From the NCBI GenBank assembly GCA_963710725.1, contig CAVQBJ010000008.1, positions 1,674,001 through 1,738,000 on the forward strand: a stretch of DNA of 64,000 bases, read 5' to 3'. Below are positions 9,283 through 17,238 of the stretch, piece after piece. The DNA comes from CAVQBJ01 sp963710725 (GTDB taxonomy: Bacteria; Actinomycetota; Thermoleophilia; Solirubrobacterales; Solirubrobacteraceae). Each line of letters starts with the position of its first letter. Position 1 is the stretch's first letter. The notes under the pieces were generated by a model. The model saw only the letters and a list, made by a program, of their open reading frames with translations, was not told the DNA's origin and did not search any database. A program made the translations under genes and the position numbers.

Positions 9283-9985
9283 CGGCCGCGCCGCGCAGGA
9301 CGGCGGCCGGCGCATCCTCGGCCACCCAGGCGACGTCGGCCGCCGAGCGCACCTCCGCGAGCCGCCGCACGGCGGCCGCCAGGCGCACCGGCCGGCCGAT
9401 GCGAGCGGAGTGCGCGTCGCTGCCGAGCAGGTGCACGAGACCGTCGCGGGCGAGGCCCATCACGTAGCCGTCGGGCTCGGACAGCGCGATGAACTCGGCC
9501 GTCCACTGGATGAGACAGCCGCGCGCGACGAGGTCGCGCAGGTGGTCCTCGAAGCCGGCCCCGGCGTGGCGCTCGGGGTGGGCGATGATCGCGCGCGCGC
9601 CGCGCTCGCTGAGGCGCCGGGCGAGCGCCACGAGCGTCGCGTCGAGTGGCCCGGGCGCCGGCTCGAGCAGCACCCAGCCACCGGCGCCGCCAAGCGACAC
9701 GCGCGCCAGCTCCGCGTCGGTCAACTCGTCGGCCGCGCTGGCCGCGAGCTCCCCGCCCGGCGCAATCGCGACGTCGATGCCGCGCTCGTCGAGGTGGTGC
9801 TGCAGCTCGGCGACGCGGCCGGCGATCTCGTCGATCGGCACGTGGTGATCGTGGCGGATGTGCGGCGTGGCGCACACGACGGCGATCCCGTCCTCGGCCG
9901 CCTGCGCGGCCATCGCCGCGCTGTCGTCGAGGTCGCGGGCGCCGTCGTCGAGCGCGGGCAGGATGTGGCAGTGCAGGTCGATCAC
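9266..9985 (-). CDS. CpsB/YwqE-type PHP-domain phosphatase
   Basis: 239-residue metal-dependent hydrolase of the PHP family. The family's N-terminal metal motif is exact, VIDLHCHILPALDDGARDL (HxH followed by DDG), and further ligands appear in VVCATPHIRHDHH, the IIAHPERHAG segment and the C-terminal LLGSDAHSARIGRPV. These match CpsB/CapC/YwqE manganese-dependent tyrosine-protein phosphatases that act in polysaccharide synthesis control. I chose GTG 9985, giving the usual start; a GTG at 10042 would add 19 residues of low-complexity sequence. No capsule genes sit beside it. It is convergent with the PfkB gene and divergent from adhE across 123 bp. Confidence 0.88.
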   Translation of the reverse strand: MIDLHCHILPALDDGARDLDDSAAMAAQAAEDGIAVVCATPHIRHDHHVPIDEIAGRVAELQHHLDERGIDVAIAPGGELAASAADELTDAELARVSLGGAGGWVLLEPAPGPLDATLVALARRLSERGARAIIAHPERHAGAGFEDHLRDLVARGCLIQWTAEFIALSEPDGYVMGLARDGLVHLLGSDAHSARIGRPVRLAAAVRRLAEVRSAADVAWVAEDAPAAVLRGAAVTPPW

Positions 9986-10108
9986 GCGCGAATCCGTAGT
10001 TCCCGCAGCGCGACCGGGCCCGTTCCCCGATGGCCGCGCCACCCGCCACGCCTAGATTCCGGATAAAGGGGGCGCCAGCGTGAAGCGGAGAGAGAGCGTA
10101 GGGCAACG

Positions 10109-12718
10109 ATGAACTCAAGCACCGTCGCGGCGGCGACGGCCAACGGACACGCCGATGACTCCGTGCGGCTCGACGGCTTCGTCGCTCGCGCGCAGCGCGC
10201 CGCGGTGGCACTGCGGCGGCTCGACCAGGCGCAGGTCGACCGGATCGTGTGGGCGATGGTCGTCGCCGGCCTGGAGAACGCCGTGCACCTGGCCGAGCTG
10301 GCGATGGAGGAGACGGGCTTCGGCGTGCTCGAGGACAAGGTGGTCAAGAACTACATCGCCACCGAGTTCCTCTACGACTACCTCAAGGACAAACGCTCCG
10401 TGGGTGTCATCGACGCCGATCCCGCGCGCGGCATCGAGTACGTGGCCGAGCCGATCGGCGTCGTGCTCGCCCTGCTGCCGATCACCAACCCGACCTCGAC
10501 CGCGCTGTTCAAGTCGATCGTCGGCGCCAAGACGCGCAACGCGATGATCTTCCGCCCGTCGGCCCGGGCCGCACGCTGTGCCGTCCGGGCCGTGCAGATC
10601 CTCCAGGTGGCCGGTGAACAGGCCGGCCTGCCGCCCGACGCATTGCAGGTCGTCCCCGATCCGACCCTCGACGTCTCGCAGTACCTTTTCCATCATCCCG
10701 GCGTCGATCTCATCTGGACGACGGGAGGTCCCGGCGCGGTGGCGGCCGCCAACGCGGCCGGCAAGCCGACGCTGAGCGTCGGGCCGGGCAACGCGCCGGT
10801 CTACCTGCATGCGAGCGCCGACGTGCGCATGGCCGTCGTCGACATGCTCATCTCGAAGACGTTCGACGCATCGCTCATCTGCCCGGCCGAGCAGACCTGC
10901 GTCGTCGACGCTGCGATCTACGACGAGGTCGTGGCCGAGCTGGCGCGCATGGGCGCGCGACTGCTGACCGAGCCCGAGGTGCAGGCGCTCAGTGATTTCA
11001 CCTTCGAGCCGGACGGGCACGTGCGTCTGGAGGCGCTCGGGCAGTCGTGCGAGAGCCTGGCCGCGCTCGCCGGCATCGACGCCTGTGACGAGGCGAAGGT
11101 GCTGCTCGCGCCCCTGCCCCGCGATCTGGAGGCGCTCGCCGAGCACCCGCTCATCCGCGAGAAGCTGATGCCCGTGCTCGGGCTCGTTCGCTCGCCGTCG
11201 CTCGAGCACGCGCTGTCGGTGTGCGAGCTCGTCACCGAGCACGGCGGGCTCGGCCACACCTCGGCCGTCTACGCGACCGACGAGGAGGTCATCGGCCGCT
11301 TCTCGCAGCGCATCCGCACCGGGCGGATCCTCGTGAACGCGCCCACGGCCGTGGGCGCGCTCGGGGGCGTCTACAACTCGATGACGCCGACGTTCTCGCT
11401 CGGCTGCGGAACGTGGGGCGGCTCGAACACGACCGAGAACGTCAACTACCGCAACCTGCTGAACGTGAAGACGGTGTCGCGGCGTCAGGCGCCGCCGCAG
11501 TGGTTCCGCGTCCCGTCGGACACGTACTTCAACGTCGGCGCGATCGAGAGCCTGCGCGAGGTGCGGGCCGCGCAGGTGCTGCTGGTGAGCGGCCGCGGGC
11601 TGGAGTCCCGCGGCGTCGTCGACGAGGTGCGCCGGCATCTCGAGCACACAAGCGTCCACGTCTTCACCGACATCGAGCCCGAGCCGACCGAGGCCCAGAT
11701 CCGCGCCGGCGTGCAGGTGCTCGAGCAGATGGGCGCCGACTGCCTGGTCGCCGTCGGTGGCGGATCGGTGATCGACGCGGCAAAGGCGATGCGCCTCTTC
11801 CACGAGCATCCCGAGCTCTCGATGCGCGAGCTGTCGCTGCCCTTCCTCGATGCGCGCAAGCGCGTCGCGCGCTACCCCGCACCGGGGCACACGGTGCGCC
11901 TCGTCGCGGTCCCGACGACGGCCGGGACCGGCTCGGAGGTCTCGCCGGCCGCCGTGGTCACGGTCCCGGACCAGGTGCGCAAGGTGACGCTCGTCGACTA
12001 CTCGCTCGTGCCCGACGTGGCGATCGTCGAGCCCAAGCTGACGCTGTCGATGCCGCCGACGGTGACCGCCGACACCGGCGTCGACGCGCTCACGCACGCG
12101 CTCGAGGCCGGGGTGTCGATCTTCGCCTCGCCGTTCACCGACGCGTTCTGCATGCAGGCGGTCAACCTCATCCTCGACGCGCTCCCGCGGGCGTATGCCG
12201 ACGGATCGGACCTCGCGGCCCGGACGGCGATGGCCAACGCAGCCACGATCGCGGGGCTCGCCTTCTCGAACGCGTTCGTCGGCGTCAACCACGCGCTCGC
12301 CCACGCGATCGGGGCGCGCTTCGGCATCGCGCACGGGCGTGCGAACGGGATCCTGCTGCCCCACGTGCTGCGCTACAACGCGCAGATCCCGACGAAGTTC
12401 ATGCCGGCGCCCGGGTACGGTGCGTACGTGGCGGGCGACAAGTACGCACAGATGGGATTCGTCGTCGGGCTCGGCGGGCGCTCGGCGGCCGACCGACGCG
12501 CGCACCTGTTCGCGCGCGTCGACGAGCTGCTCGACGCGGTGGAGATGCCGCGCTCGCTCGCCGCCGCCGGCGTGGACCGCGGCGAGTTCGAGGCGGCGCT
12601 GCCCGGGCTCGTCAAGGCGGCGTTCGCCGACCCGAGCCTGCGCACGAACCCGCGGATGCCGATGCTGGCCGAGCTCGGCGCGCTACTCCAGGCCGCCTAC
12701 GAGGGCCGGCCGGCCTGA
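10109..12718 (+). CDS. adhE: Bifunctional acetaldehyde-CoA/alcohol dehydrogenase AdhE
   Basis: 869-residue fusion converting acetyl-CoA to acetaldehyde and then ethanol with NADH, or the reverse. Residues 1-440 are the CoA-acylating aldehyde dehydrogenase, with VLALLPITNPTSTALFKSI and the catalytic cysteine near residue 258 in SLICPAEQT. After a linker, residues about 460-869 are the iron-dependent alcohol dehydrogenase: NAD-binding AVGGGSVIDAAKAMR near 550, VPTTAGTGSE, and metal-binding DTGVDALTHALEAG near 655 and GVNHALAHAIGARFGIAHG near 724-741. Length fits the family (about 860-890). AdhE is mainly a fermentative enzyme, so it suggests growth or survival under low oxygen. It has its own upstream region; the trehalose synthase follows 15 nt later. 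Confidence 0.95.
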   Translation: MNSSTVAAATANGHADDSVRLDGFVARAQRAAVALRRLDQAQVDRIVWAMVVAGLENAVHLAELAMEETGFGVLEDKVVKNYIATEFLYDYLKDKRSVGVIDADPARGIEYVAEPIGVVLALLPITNPTSTALFKSIVGAKTRNAMIFRPSARAARCAVRAVQILQVAGEQAGLPPDALQVVPDPTLDVSQYLFHHPGVDLIWTTGGPGAVAAANAAGKPTLSVGPGNAPVYLHASADVRMAVVDMLISKTFDASLICPAEQTCVVDAAIYDEVVAELARMGARLLTEPEVQALSDFTFEPDGHVRLEALGQSCESLAALAGIDACDEAKVLLAPLPRDLEALAEHPLIREKLMPVLGLVRSPSLEHALSVCELVTEHGGLGHTSAVYATDEEVIGRFSQRIRTGRILVNAPTAVGALGGVYNSMTPTFSLGCGTWGGSNTTENVNYRNLLNVKTVSRRQAPPQWFRVPSDTYFNVGAIESLREVRAAQVLLVSGRGLESRGVVDEVRRHLEHTSVHVFTDIEPEPTEAQIRAGVQVLEQMGADCLVAVGGGSVIDAAKAMRLFHEHPELSMRELSLPFLDARKRVARYPAPGHTVRLVAVPTTAGTGSEVSPAAVVTVPDQVRKVTLVDYSLVPDVAIVEPKLTLSMPPTVTADTGVDALTHALEAGVSIFASPFTDAFCMQAVNLILDALPRAYADGSDLAARTAMANAATIAGLAFSNAFVGVNHALAHAIGARFGIAHGRANGILLPHVLRYNAQIPTKFMPAPGYGAYVAGDKYAQMGFVVGLGGRSAADRRAHLFARVDELLDAVEMPRSLAAAGVDRGEFEAALPGLVKAAFADPSLRTNPRMPMLAELGALLQAAYEGRPA

Positions 12719-12733
12719 CGCGCCGGGGACGTC

Positions 12734-14185
12734 GTGGCCCAGGCGATCATGCGTCGAGACCCCCTGTCGGAGGTGCACATCGGCTCGCTGCACCTCGAGC
12801 GCTTCGAGGAGCTCCTCCCACCGGCGGAGTACGAGAAGGTGCGCGAGGCGATGGAGCGCGCCAAGCACGTGCTCGGCGGGCGCACGGTCTGGAACGTCAA
12901 CTCGACCGCCCGCGGCGGGGGGGTGGCCGAGATGCTCGTGTCGCTGCTCGCCTACGCGCGCGGCGCGGGCGTCGACGCGCGCTGGCTGGTGATCTCCGGC
13001 GACGAGCGCTTCTTTGCGATCACCAAGCGCATCCACAACCGCCTGCACGGCTTCGTCGGCGACGGAGGACCGCTCGGGCCGGCCGAGCGCGCGCACTACG
13101 AGCGGACGCTGACGCCGAACGCCCGCGAGCTGCGCGCGCGGGTGCGGCTCGGCGACGCGGTGATCCTGCACGACCCGCAGACCGCGGGCCTCGTACCGCA
13201 CGTGATGGCACTCGGCGTGCCGGTGATCTGGCGCTGCCACGTCGGCATCGACTCGCCGAACGAGCTGGCCAGCGAGGCGTGGGAGTTCCTGCAGCGCTAC
13301 GTCGGCGAGGCCGACGCGACCGTGTTCTCGCGCGAGGCGTTCGCCTGGGACGGGCTCGACCCGTCGCGGCGCACGATCATCCCGCCCTCCATCGACGCCT
13401 TCTCCCCCAAGAACGAGATCCTCGACGAGCCGACCGCGTCGGCGATCCTGGCGGCGAGCGGCCTGCGCTCGGGCCAGGGCGTCGACGCGGCGCCGCGCTT
13501 CACGCGCATGGACGGAACGCCGGGCCACGTCGCCCGGCCGTCCCGCCTGATCGAGGGTGCGCCCCTGCACTACGAGGACGACTACGTGCTGCAGGTCTCG
13601 CGCTGGGACGCACTGAAGGATCCGCTCGGGGTGATCGCCGGCTTCGCCGAGCACATCGCGCCCGACAGCGAGGCGCACCTCGTCTACGCCGGTCCGGCGG
13701 TGGCGGCGGTGTCCGACGATCCCGAGGGCGCGGCGGTGCTCGGGCAGGCGCAGTCGTTCGTGGCCGGCCTGACGCCGGCGCTGCGGCGGCGGATCCACCT
13801 TGCCCTGCTGCCGATGGAGGACATCGAAGAGAACGCGGCGATCGTCAACGCGCTCCAGCGCAGCGCGCGGCACGTCGTGCAGAAGTCCCTCGCCGAGGGC
13901 TTCGGCCTCACCGTGTCCGAGGCGATGTGGAAGGCGCGCGCGGTCACCGCGAGCCGCATCGGCGGCATCCAGGACCAGATCGAGGCGGGGGTCAGCGGCA
14001 CCCTGCTCGACGACCCGAGCGACCTGACGGCCTTCGGCGCCGCGGTGAGCGAGCTGTGGCGCGACCGCGCGCGCACGCTGACCATGGGCGCGGCCGCGCA
14101 GGCGCGCGTGAGCGAGAGGTTCCTCGGCCCGCATTCGCTGATCTCGTATCTGGAGCTGCTCGGGCGGCTGCTGCACGAGGGGTAG
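12734..14185 (+). CDS. Trehalose synthase-like GT4 glycosyltransferase (TreT-type)
   Basis: 483-residue GT-B glycosyltransferase. The sequence resembles TreT/trehalose glycosyltransferring synthase, which joins NDP-glucose and glucose: WNVNSTARGGGVAEMLVSLL (N-terminal loop), VIWRCHVGIDSPN, TIIPPSIDAFSPKN, and the C-terminal EX7E region AEGFGLTVSEAMWKARAV. Start is GTG 12734, 15 nt after adhE, with GGGGA upstream; an ATG at 12749 is possible. Compared with typical TreT (about 410 aa), it has an insert around residues 235-285. Trehalose would serve as a stress protectant. No second trehalose pathway gene is seen nearby. The gene-free interval after its stop is filled with repeats. Confidence 0.85.
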   Translation: MAQAIMRRDPLSEVHIGSLHLERFEELLPPAEYEKVREAMERAKHVLGGRTVWNVNSTARGGGVAEMLVSLLAYARGAGVDARWLVISGDERFFAITKRIHNRLHGFVGDGGPLGPAERAHYERTLTPNARELRARVRLGDAVILHDPQTAGLVPHVMALGVPVIWRCHVGIDSPNELASEAWEFLQRYVGEADATVFSREAFAWDGLDPSRRTIIPPSIDAFSPKNEILDEPTASAILAASGLRSGQGVDAAPRFTRMDGTPGHVARPSRLIEGAPLHYEDDYVLQVSRWDALKDPLGVIAGFAEHIAPDSEAHLVYAGPAVAAVSDDPEGAAVLGQAQSFVAGLTPALRRRIHLALLPMEDIEENAAIVNALQRSARHVVQKSLAEGFGLTVSEAMWKARAVTASRIGGIQDQIEAGVSGTLLDDPSDLTAFGAAVSELWRDRARTLTMGAAAQARVSERFLGPHSLISYLELLGRLLHEG

Positions 14186-14213
14186 AGGCCGGTCGGGATT
14201 CGGCCGCGAGGGC

Positions 14214-14242
14214 GCGTGGCGAGGGTGCGTGGCGAGGGTGCG
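14214..14242. repeat. 13-bp tandem repeat (2.2 copies)
   Basis: The 13-base unit gcgtggcgagggt occurs twice perfectly and a third time partly, starting 28 bases after the stop of the trehalose synthase gene. It opens a 452-bp gene-free interval (14186-14637). No function is apparent. Confidence 0.85.
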
Positions 14243-14282
14243 GATGCGCCCCGCGGGTCACGCCGCGGACGCGCGGACGCGC

Positions 14283-14331
14283 GGTCGCCGGTCGCCGGTC
14301 GCCGGTCGCCGGTCGCGGGTCGCGGGTCGCG
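14283..14331. repeat. 7-bp tandem repeat array (7 copies)
   Basis: Four copies of ggtcgcc are followed directly by three copies of ggtcgcg, so the array itself shows a single variant switch half-way. It is preceded by a short ggacgcgc doublet. The period of seven is not codon-compatible and no gene covers it. Such arrays are length-variable in related strains by slippage; a role in transcription end or folding is possible but unproven. Confidence 0.9.
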
Positions 14332-14420
14332 GCGAGCGTGCCCCGAGGCTGCGTTGTGACCGGCGCGGGCGGGCACCGGCCGGGCCCGGCGTGACTTCTC
14401 GGCGGCCGGCGCCGCGCGCG

Positions 14421-14637
14421 GGTCACGCCGCGTGTCCGCCGTGTAACGGCACTGCTGCGCGAGCGTGCCGCAGCGCGGTCGCGGCTGGCGTGCGCCGGCG
14501 GGTGTGCTCCCGAACCGACGCTATAGGGCGCCTAACTGACCACACCCCCGGCTGGCGTGTCACGCGACGGTGACAGATGCGCCGCGCGGGTCACACTTGC
14601 GCGCCGGCCGCGTGGAGCCGGCGCGCGCGAGTGCCGA
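14421..14637. repeat. Intergenic repeat element, copy A
   Basis: This stretch aligns over roughly 200 bases with the gene-free interval at 61775-62030. Shared blocks, in order: cgtgtaac, gcgcgag(c/t)gtgccgc, cggtcgcgg, ggtgtg(c/a)tcccg, gacgctat, gaccacaccccc, and acgcgacggtgacagatgcg at 14561-14580. The ggtgtg and cacacc blocks are complementary and would close a loop of about 35 bases that contains gacgctat, so the conserved core may fold as a stem-loop. A more degenerate partial unit may lie at 14240-14400. The element lies between the convergent trehalose synthase and glycosyltransferase genes. The type of element is unknown; no open frame with coding character crosses it. Confidence 0.7.
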
Positions 14638-16716
14638 TCAGCTCGCGGCCTGCGTCAGGTCGTAGACGGTCTCGCCGCCGATCGTCCGGGCCGTGTAGTG
14701 CGCCGCCACCCAGGTGGCGATGGTCGACGAGCCACTGCCGCCACCGGGGCCACCGCCCCCGCCGCCGGAGGCGACGTAGTAGTGGATGTCGCCCTGCGCG
14801 ACGTATCGCTCGAAGGCCGCCAGGCTGAGGTTGCCGCCCTGGTTGTTGAATCCACCGATCGCCATCACGGGCTCGCCGCTCGACAGCTCGAGACCAGCGG
14901 CGCTCTGGGACCCGGCCGTCGCCGCGACCCAGCGGTAGCGCGAGGCGTTCTGCTGGAGCGCCTTCGTCAACGCGGCGCTCACCGTCGTACCGCCCCCGCC
15001 CGGCGCCCCGCCACCGGCGAAGCCACCGGCGGCTCGGCCCGGGCGCCCGGCCGCGCCCGGCCCGCCGCCCGTGGACGACGTGCCGCTGCCGAACAGCGGC
15101 GGGGTGCCGGCGCGGCCGGCGAGGCCGGCGCCCGCGCGCGCTCCGGGGGGGCCACCGAACCCGCCGCCGGGCCCTCCGCCACCGAAGCCGCCACCGAGGC
15201 CCGACGCGCTCGCCGGACCGGCCGACGGGATCGAGCCGGTGTGCGGGGTGGTGATCGTGTCGGCCGCGCAGGCGATCGGTCCGGCGATGCAGGCCACGAC
15301 GCCGAGCAGCGCGGCGATCAGGCTCACCCGCCCGCCCACGCGCCCAAGCGCCGGTGCCGCCAGCAGGCCCAGCACGGCGAGCACGGCGGCGACCGCGACG
15401 ACGGTGCGCAGCCAGGGCTCCCACGCCGGCGTGCGGTCGAGCAGCGCATACGCCCACGCCGCACTCCCGGCGACCGCGAGCGCGGCCAGCAGGCGAGCGG
15501 CGAGCGTGTGGCGATGCGGCCACAATAGGGCGCCACCGATGGCCACGAGTGCCCCGATCGCCGGAGCGAGGGCAACGGTGTAGTACGTGTGGATCACGCC
15601 TTGTCCAAAGCTGAAGACCGCGGCGGTGACGAGCAGCCAGCTCCCCCACAGCAGCAGGGCGGCGCGAGCGCGGTCGGTGCGCGGGGCGCGTCGCCGAGCC
15701 CACAGTCCGGCGACGAGCGCGAGCAGCGCGGCCGGCAGCAGCCACGATGCCTGCCCGCCCATGAGGTCGTTGAACAGGCGCAGCGGTCCGGTCGCGCCGC
15801 TGAAGTTCGCGCCGCCGCCACCACCGCCCGGGCCACTGCTGCCGAAGATCCGCCCGAGGCCGTTGTAGCCGGTGATGAGGTTGAGGATGCTGTTATCGGG
15901 CGAGCCATCGATGAACGGCCGCGAGCCGGCCGGCCACAGGGCGACGATCGCCACCCACCAGCCGGCGCTCACCAGCACGGCGACGCCGCCGGCCAGCAGC
16001 TGCCAGATGCGCCGGCGAAGCGTCGTCGGCGCGGCGACGACGTACACGAGGGCGAAGCCGGGCAGGACGATGAAGGCCTGCAGCATCTTCGCGAGGAAGG
16101 CGATCCCGATCATCACGCCGGCCGCAACGATCCAGCGGGTGCCGGCGCGCTCGAGCGCCCGCGTCAGGCAGTACGCGCCGGCCACGAGCATCAGGACGAG
16201 CAGCGCGTCGGGGTTGTTGAAGCGGAACATGAGCGCCGCGACGGGCGTGAACGCGAAGATCGCACCGGCGGCCAGCCCGGCCCCAGCGCCGAACCATCGC
16301 TTCACCGAGGCGTAGAGCAGCGCGACGGCGGCGACGCCCTCGAGCGCCTGCGGCACGAGCATGCTCCAGCTGCTGAAGCCGAAGATCCTCCCGGATAGCG
16401 ACATCACCCACAGCGACGCGGGTGGCTTGTCCACGGTGATGAAGTTCGAGGCGTCCAGCGAGCCGAAGAACAGCGCCTTCCAGCTCTTCGTGCCCGCCTG
16501 CACGGCCGCCGCGTAGAACGAATTGGCGTACCCGGAGGCGCTCAGGTCCCACAGGTACGCGACAGCGGTGACCAGCAGCAGCGCGACGAACGCCGGGCGG
16601 ACCCAGCTCGGATCAGCGGTCGCGGTCCGCGGGGCGGTCCACTTGCGGACGCGCGGCGCGCGACCGGGAGAGGCCGGCTCGCGTCGGAGGGGGTGGAGGA
16701 GCTCGGTGGTAGTCAT
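14638..16716 (-). CDS. GT39-family membrane glycosyltransferase (YkcB-like mannosyltransferase)
   Basis: 692-residue polytopic membrane protein. After a basic cytosolic tail (residues 1-35) and a first helix (FVALLLVTAVAYLW), the sequence SGYANSFYAAAVQAG and DKPPASLWVMSLSGRIFG matches the first luminal loop of the PMT/ArnT GT-C family, where acidic residues bind the polyprenyl-phosphate sugar. About ten further helices follow to about residue 490. The tail from about 510 is Gly-rich (GGGFGGGGPGGGFGG) and ends in a small soluble domain with AIGGFNNQGGNLSLAAFERY, typical of the YkcA/B C-terminal domain. It would transfer a sugar from a lipid carrier to an extracytoplasmic acceptor. ATG 16716 was chosen over the longer open frame to 16914, whose extra part has no coding character. 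Confidence 0.9.
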   Translation of the reverse strand: MTTTELLHPLRREPASPGRAPRVRKWTAPRTATADPSWVRPAFVALLLVTAVAYLWDLSASGYANSFYAAAVQAGTKSWKALFFGSLDASNFITVDKPPASLWVMSLSGRIFGFSSWSMLVPQALEGVAAVALLYASVKRWFGAGAGLAAGAIFAFTPVAALMFRFNNPDALLVLMLVAGAYCLTRALERAGTRWIVAAGVMIGIAFLAKMLQAFIVLPGFALVYVVAAPTTLRRRIWQLLAGGVAVLVSAGWWVAIVALWPAGSRPFIDGSPDNSILNLITGYNGLGRIFGSSGPGGGGGGANFSGATGPLRLFNDLMGGQASWLLPAALLALVAGLWARRRAPRTDRARAALLLWGSWLLVTAAVFSFGQGVIHTYYTVALAPAIGALVAIGGALLWPHRHTLAARLLAALAVAGSAAWAYALLDRTPAWEPWLRTVVAVAAVLAVLGLLAAPALGRVGGRVSLIAALLGVVACIAGPIACAADTITTPHTGSIPSAGPASASGLGGGFGGGGPGGGFGGPPGARAGAGLAGRAGTPPLFGSGTSSTGGGPGAAGRPGRAAGGFAGGGAPGGGGTTVSAALTKALQQNASRYRWVAATAGSQSAAGLELSSGEPVMAIGGFNNQGGNLSLAAFERYVAQGDIHYYVASGGGGGGPGGGSGSSTIATWVAAHYTARTIGGETVYDLTQAAS

Positions 16717-17182
16717 GCGCCGAGTCTCGACCGCGCGGCTGTGAGCGCACCGGCGTGAAGCTGGGAGTTGACTGAGAGGCGCGCAGGGCGGCGTACAGAT
16801 CACGCCCCAGCCGCCAGCGCCGGCGGCCGGGGAGCACGACGCGATCGCCGTCCAGGCGCCGGACCGCGTCGGGAAGGTCCTCGCCGGCGAACAGCACGGC
16901 CCAGGTCGGCGCATCGGGAAGGTCGGGCCCGAGTCGCTCGGCGAGCCGATGCACCCGCTCGCGCGCCTCGTCGAGGAGAAGCGCTCGCCAGGGCTCCTGC
17001 GCCAGGCAACCGCGCCAGCGCGTCGGCTCGTCGACGACGGCCACGAAGGTCACCCGCGCGCCATCGCGCACGGCCTCGCGCGCCGCCGCCTCGGCGGACG
17101 CGTCGCCCCGCCTTCCGGGCTCGCAGACGATGATCGCGTGCACGACCCGTCGTCCGCCGGCGCCCCCATGCGTTACGGTCAC
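16613..17182 (-). CDS. UspA-like small protein overlapping the glycosyltransferase
   Basis: 189-codon frame starting at GTG 17182 (a GTG at 17143 is an alternative). Residues 14-125 look like a Rossmann-type universal-stress domain: VVHAIIVCEPGRRGDAS, AAREAVRDGARVTFVAVVDE and a last strand DRVVLPGRRRW. The assignment is only by pattern. The 3' end is odd: it overlaps the next gene by 104 nt, and the last 35 residues are low complexity and look like a shadow of the glycosyltransferase frame. In another frame the region from about 16780 runs to a stop that overlaps the glycosyltransferase ATG as ATGA, the usual coupled arrangement, so a lost base near 16780 may have changed the C-terminus. Confidence 0.5.
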   Translation of the reverse strand: MTVTHGGAGGRRVVHAIIVCEPGRRGDASAEAAAREAVRDGARVTFVAVVDEPTRWRGCLAQEPWRALLLDEARERVHRLAERLGPDLPDAPTWAVLFAGEDLPDAVRRLDGDRVVLPGRRRWRLGRDLYAALRASQSTPSFTPVRSQPRGRDSAHDYHRAPPPPPTRAGLSRSRAARPQVDRPADRDR

Positions 17183-17238
17183 GCCGCATCGGCCCGGCGA
17201 TCCGTGGCACGCTACCGGAGCCCGATGCGCGCCAGCCT

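Noticed and set aside
14283..14331. Possible CRISPR-like array
   Set aside because: Units of 7 bp without spacers; a simple tandem repeat.
11221..14394. 1,057-codon plus-strand open frame
   Set aside because: Arg/Ala-rich shadow in another frame over adhE and the trehalose synthase, both with strong family motifs.
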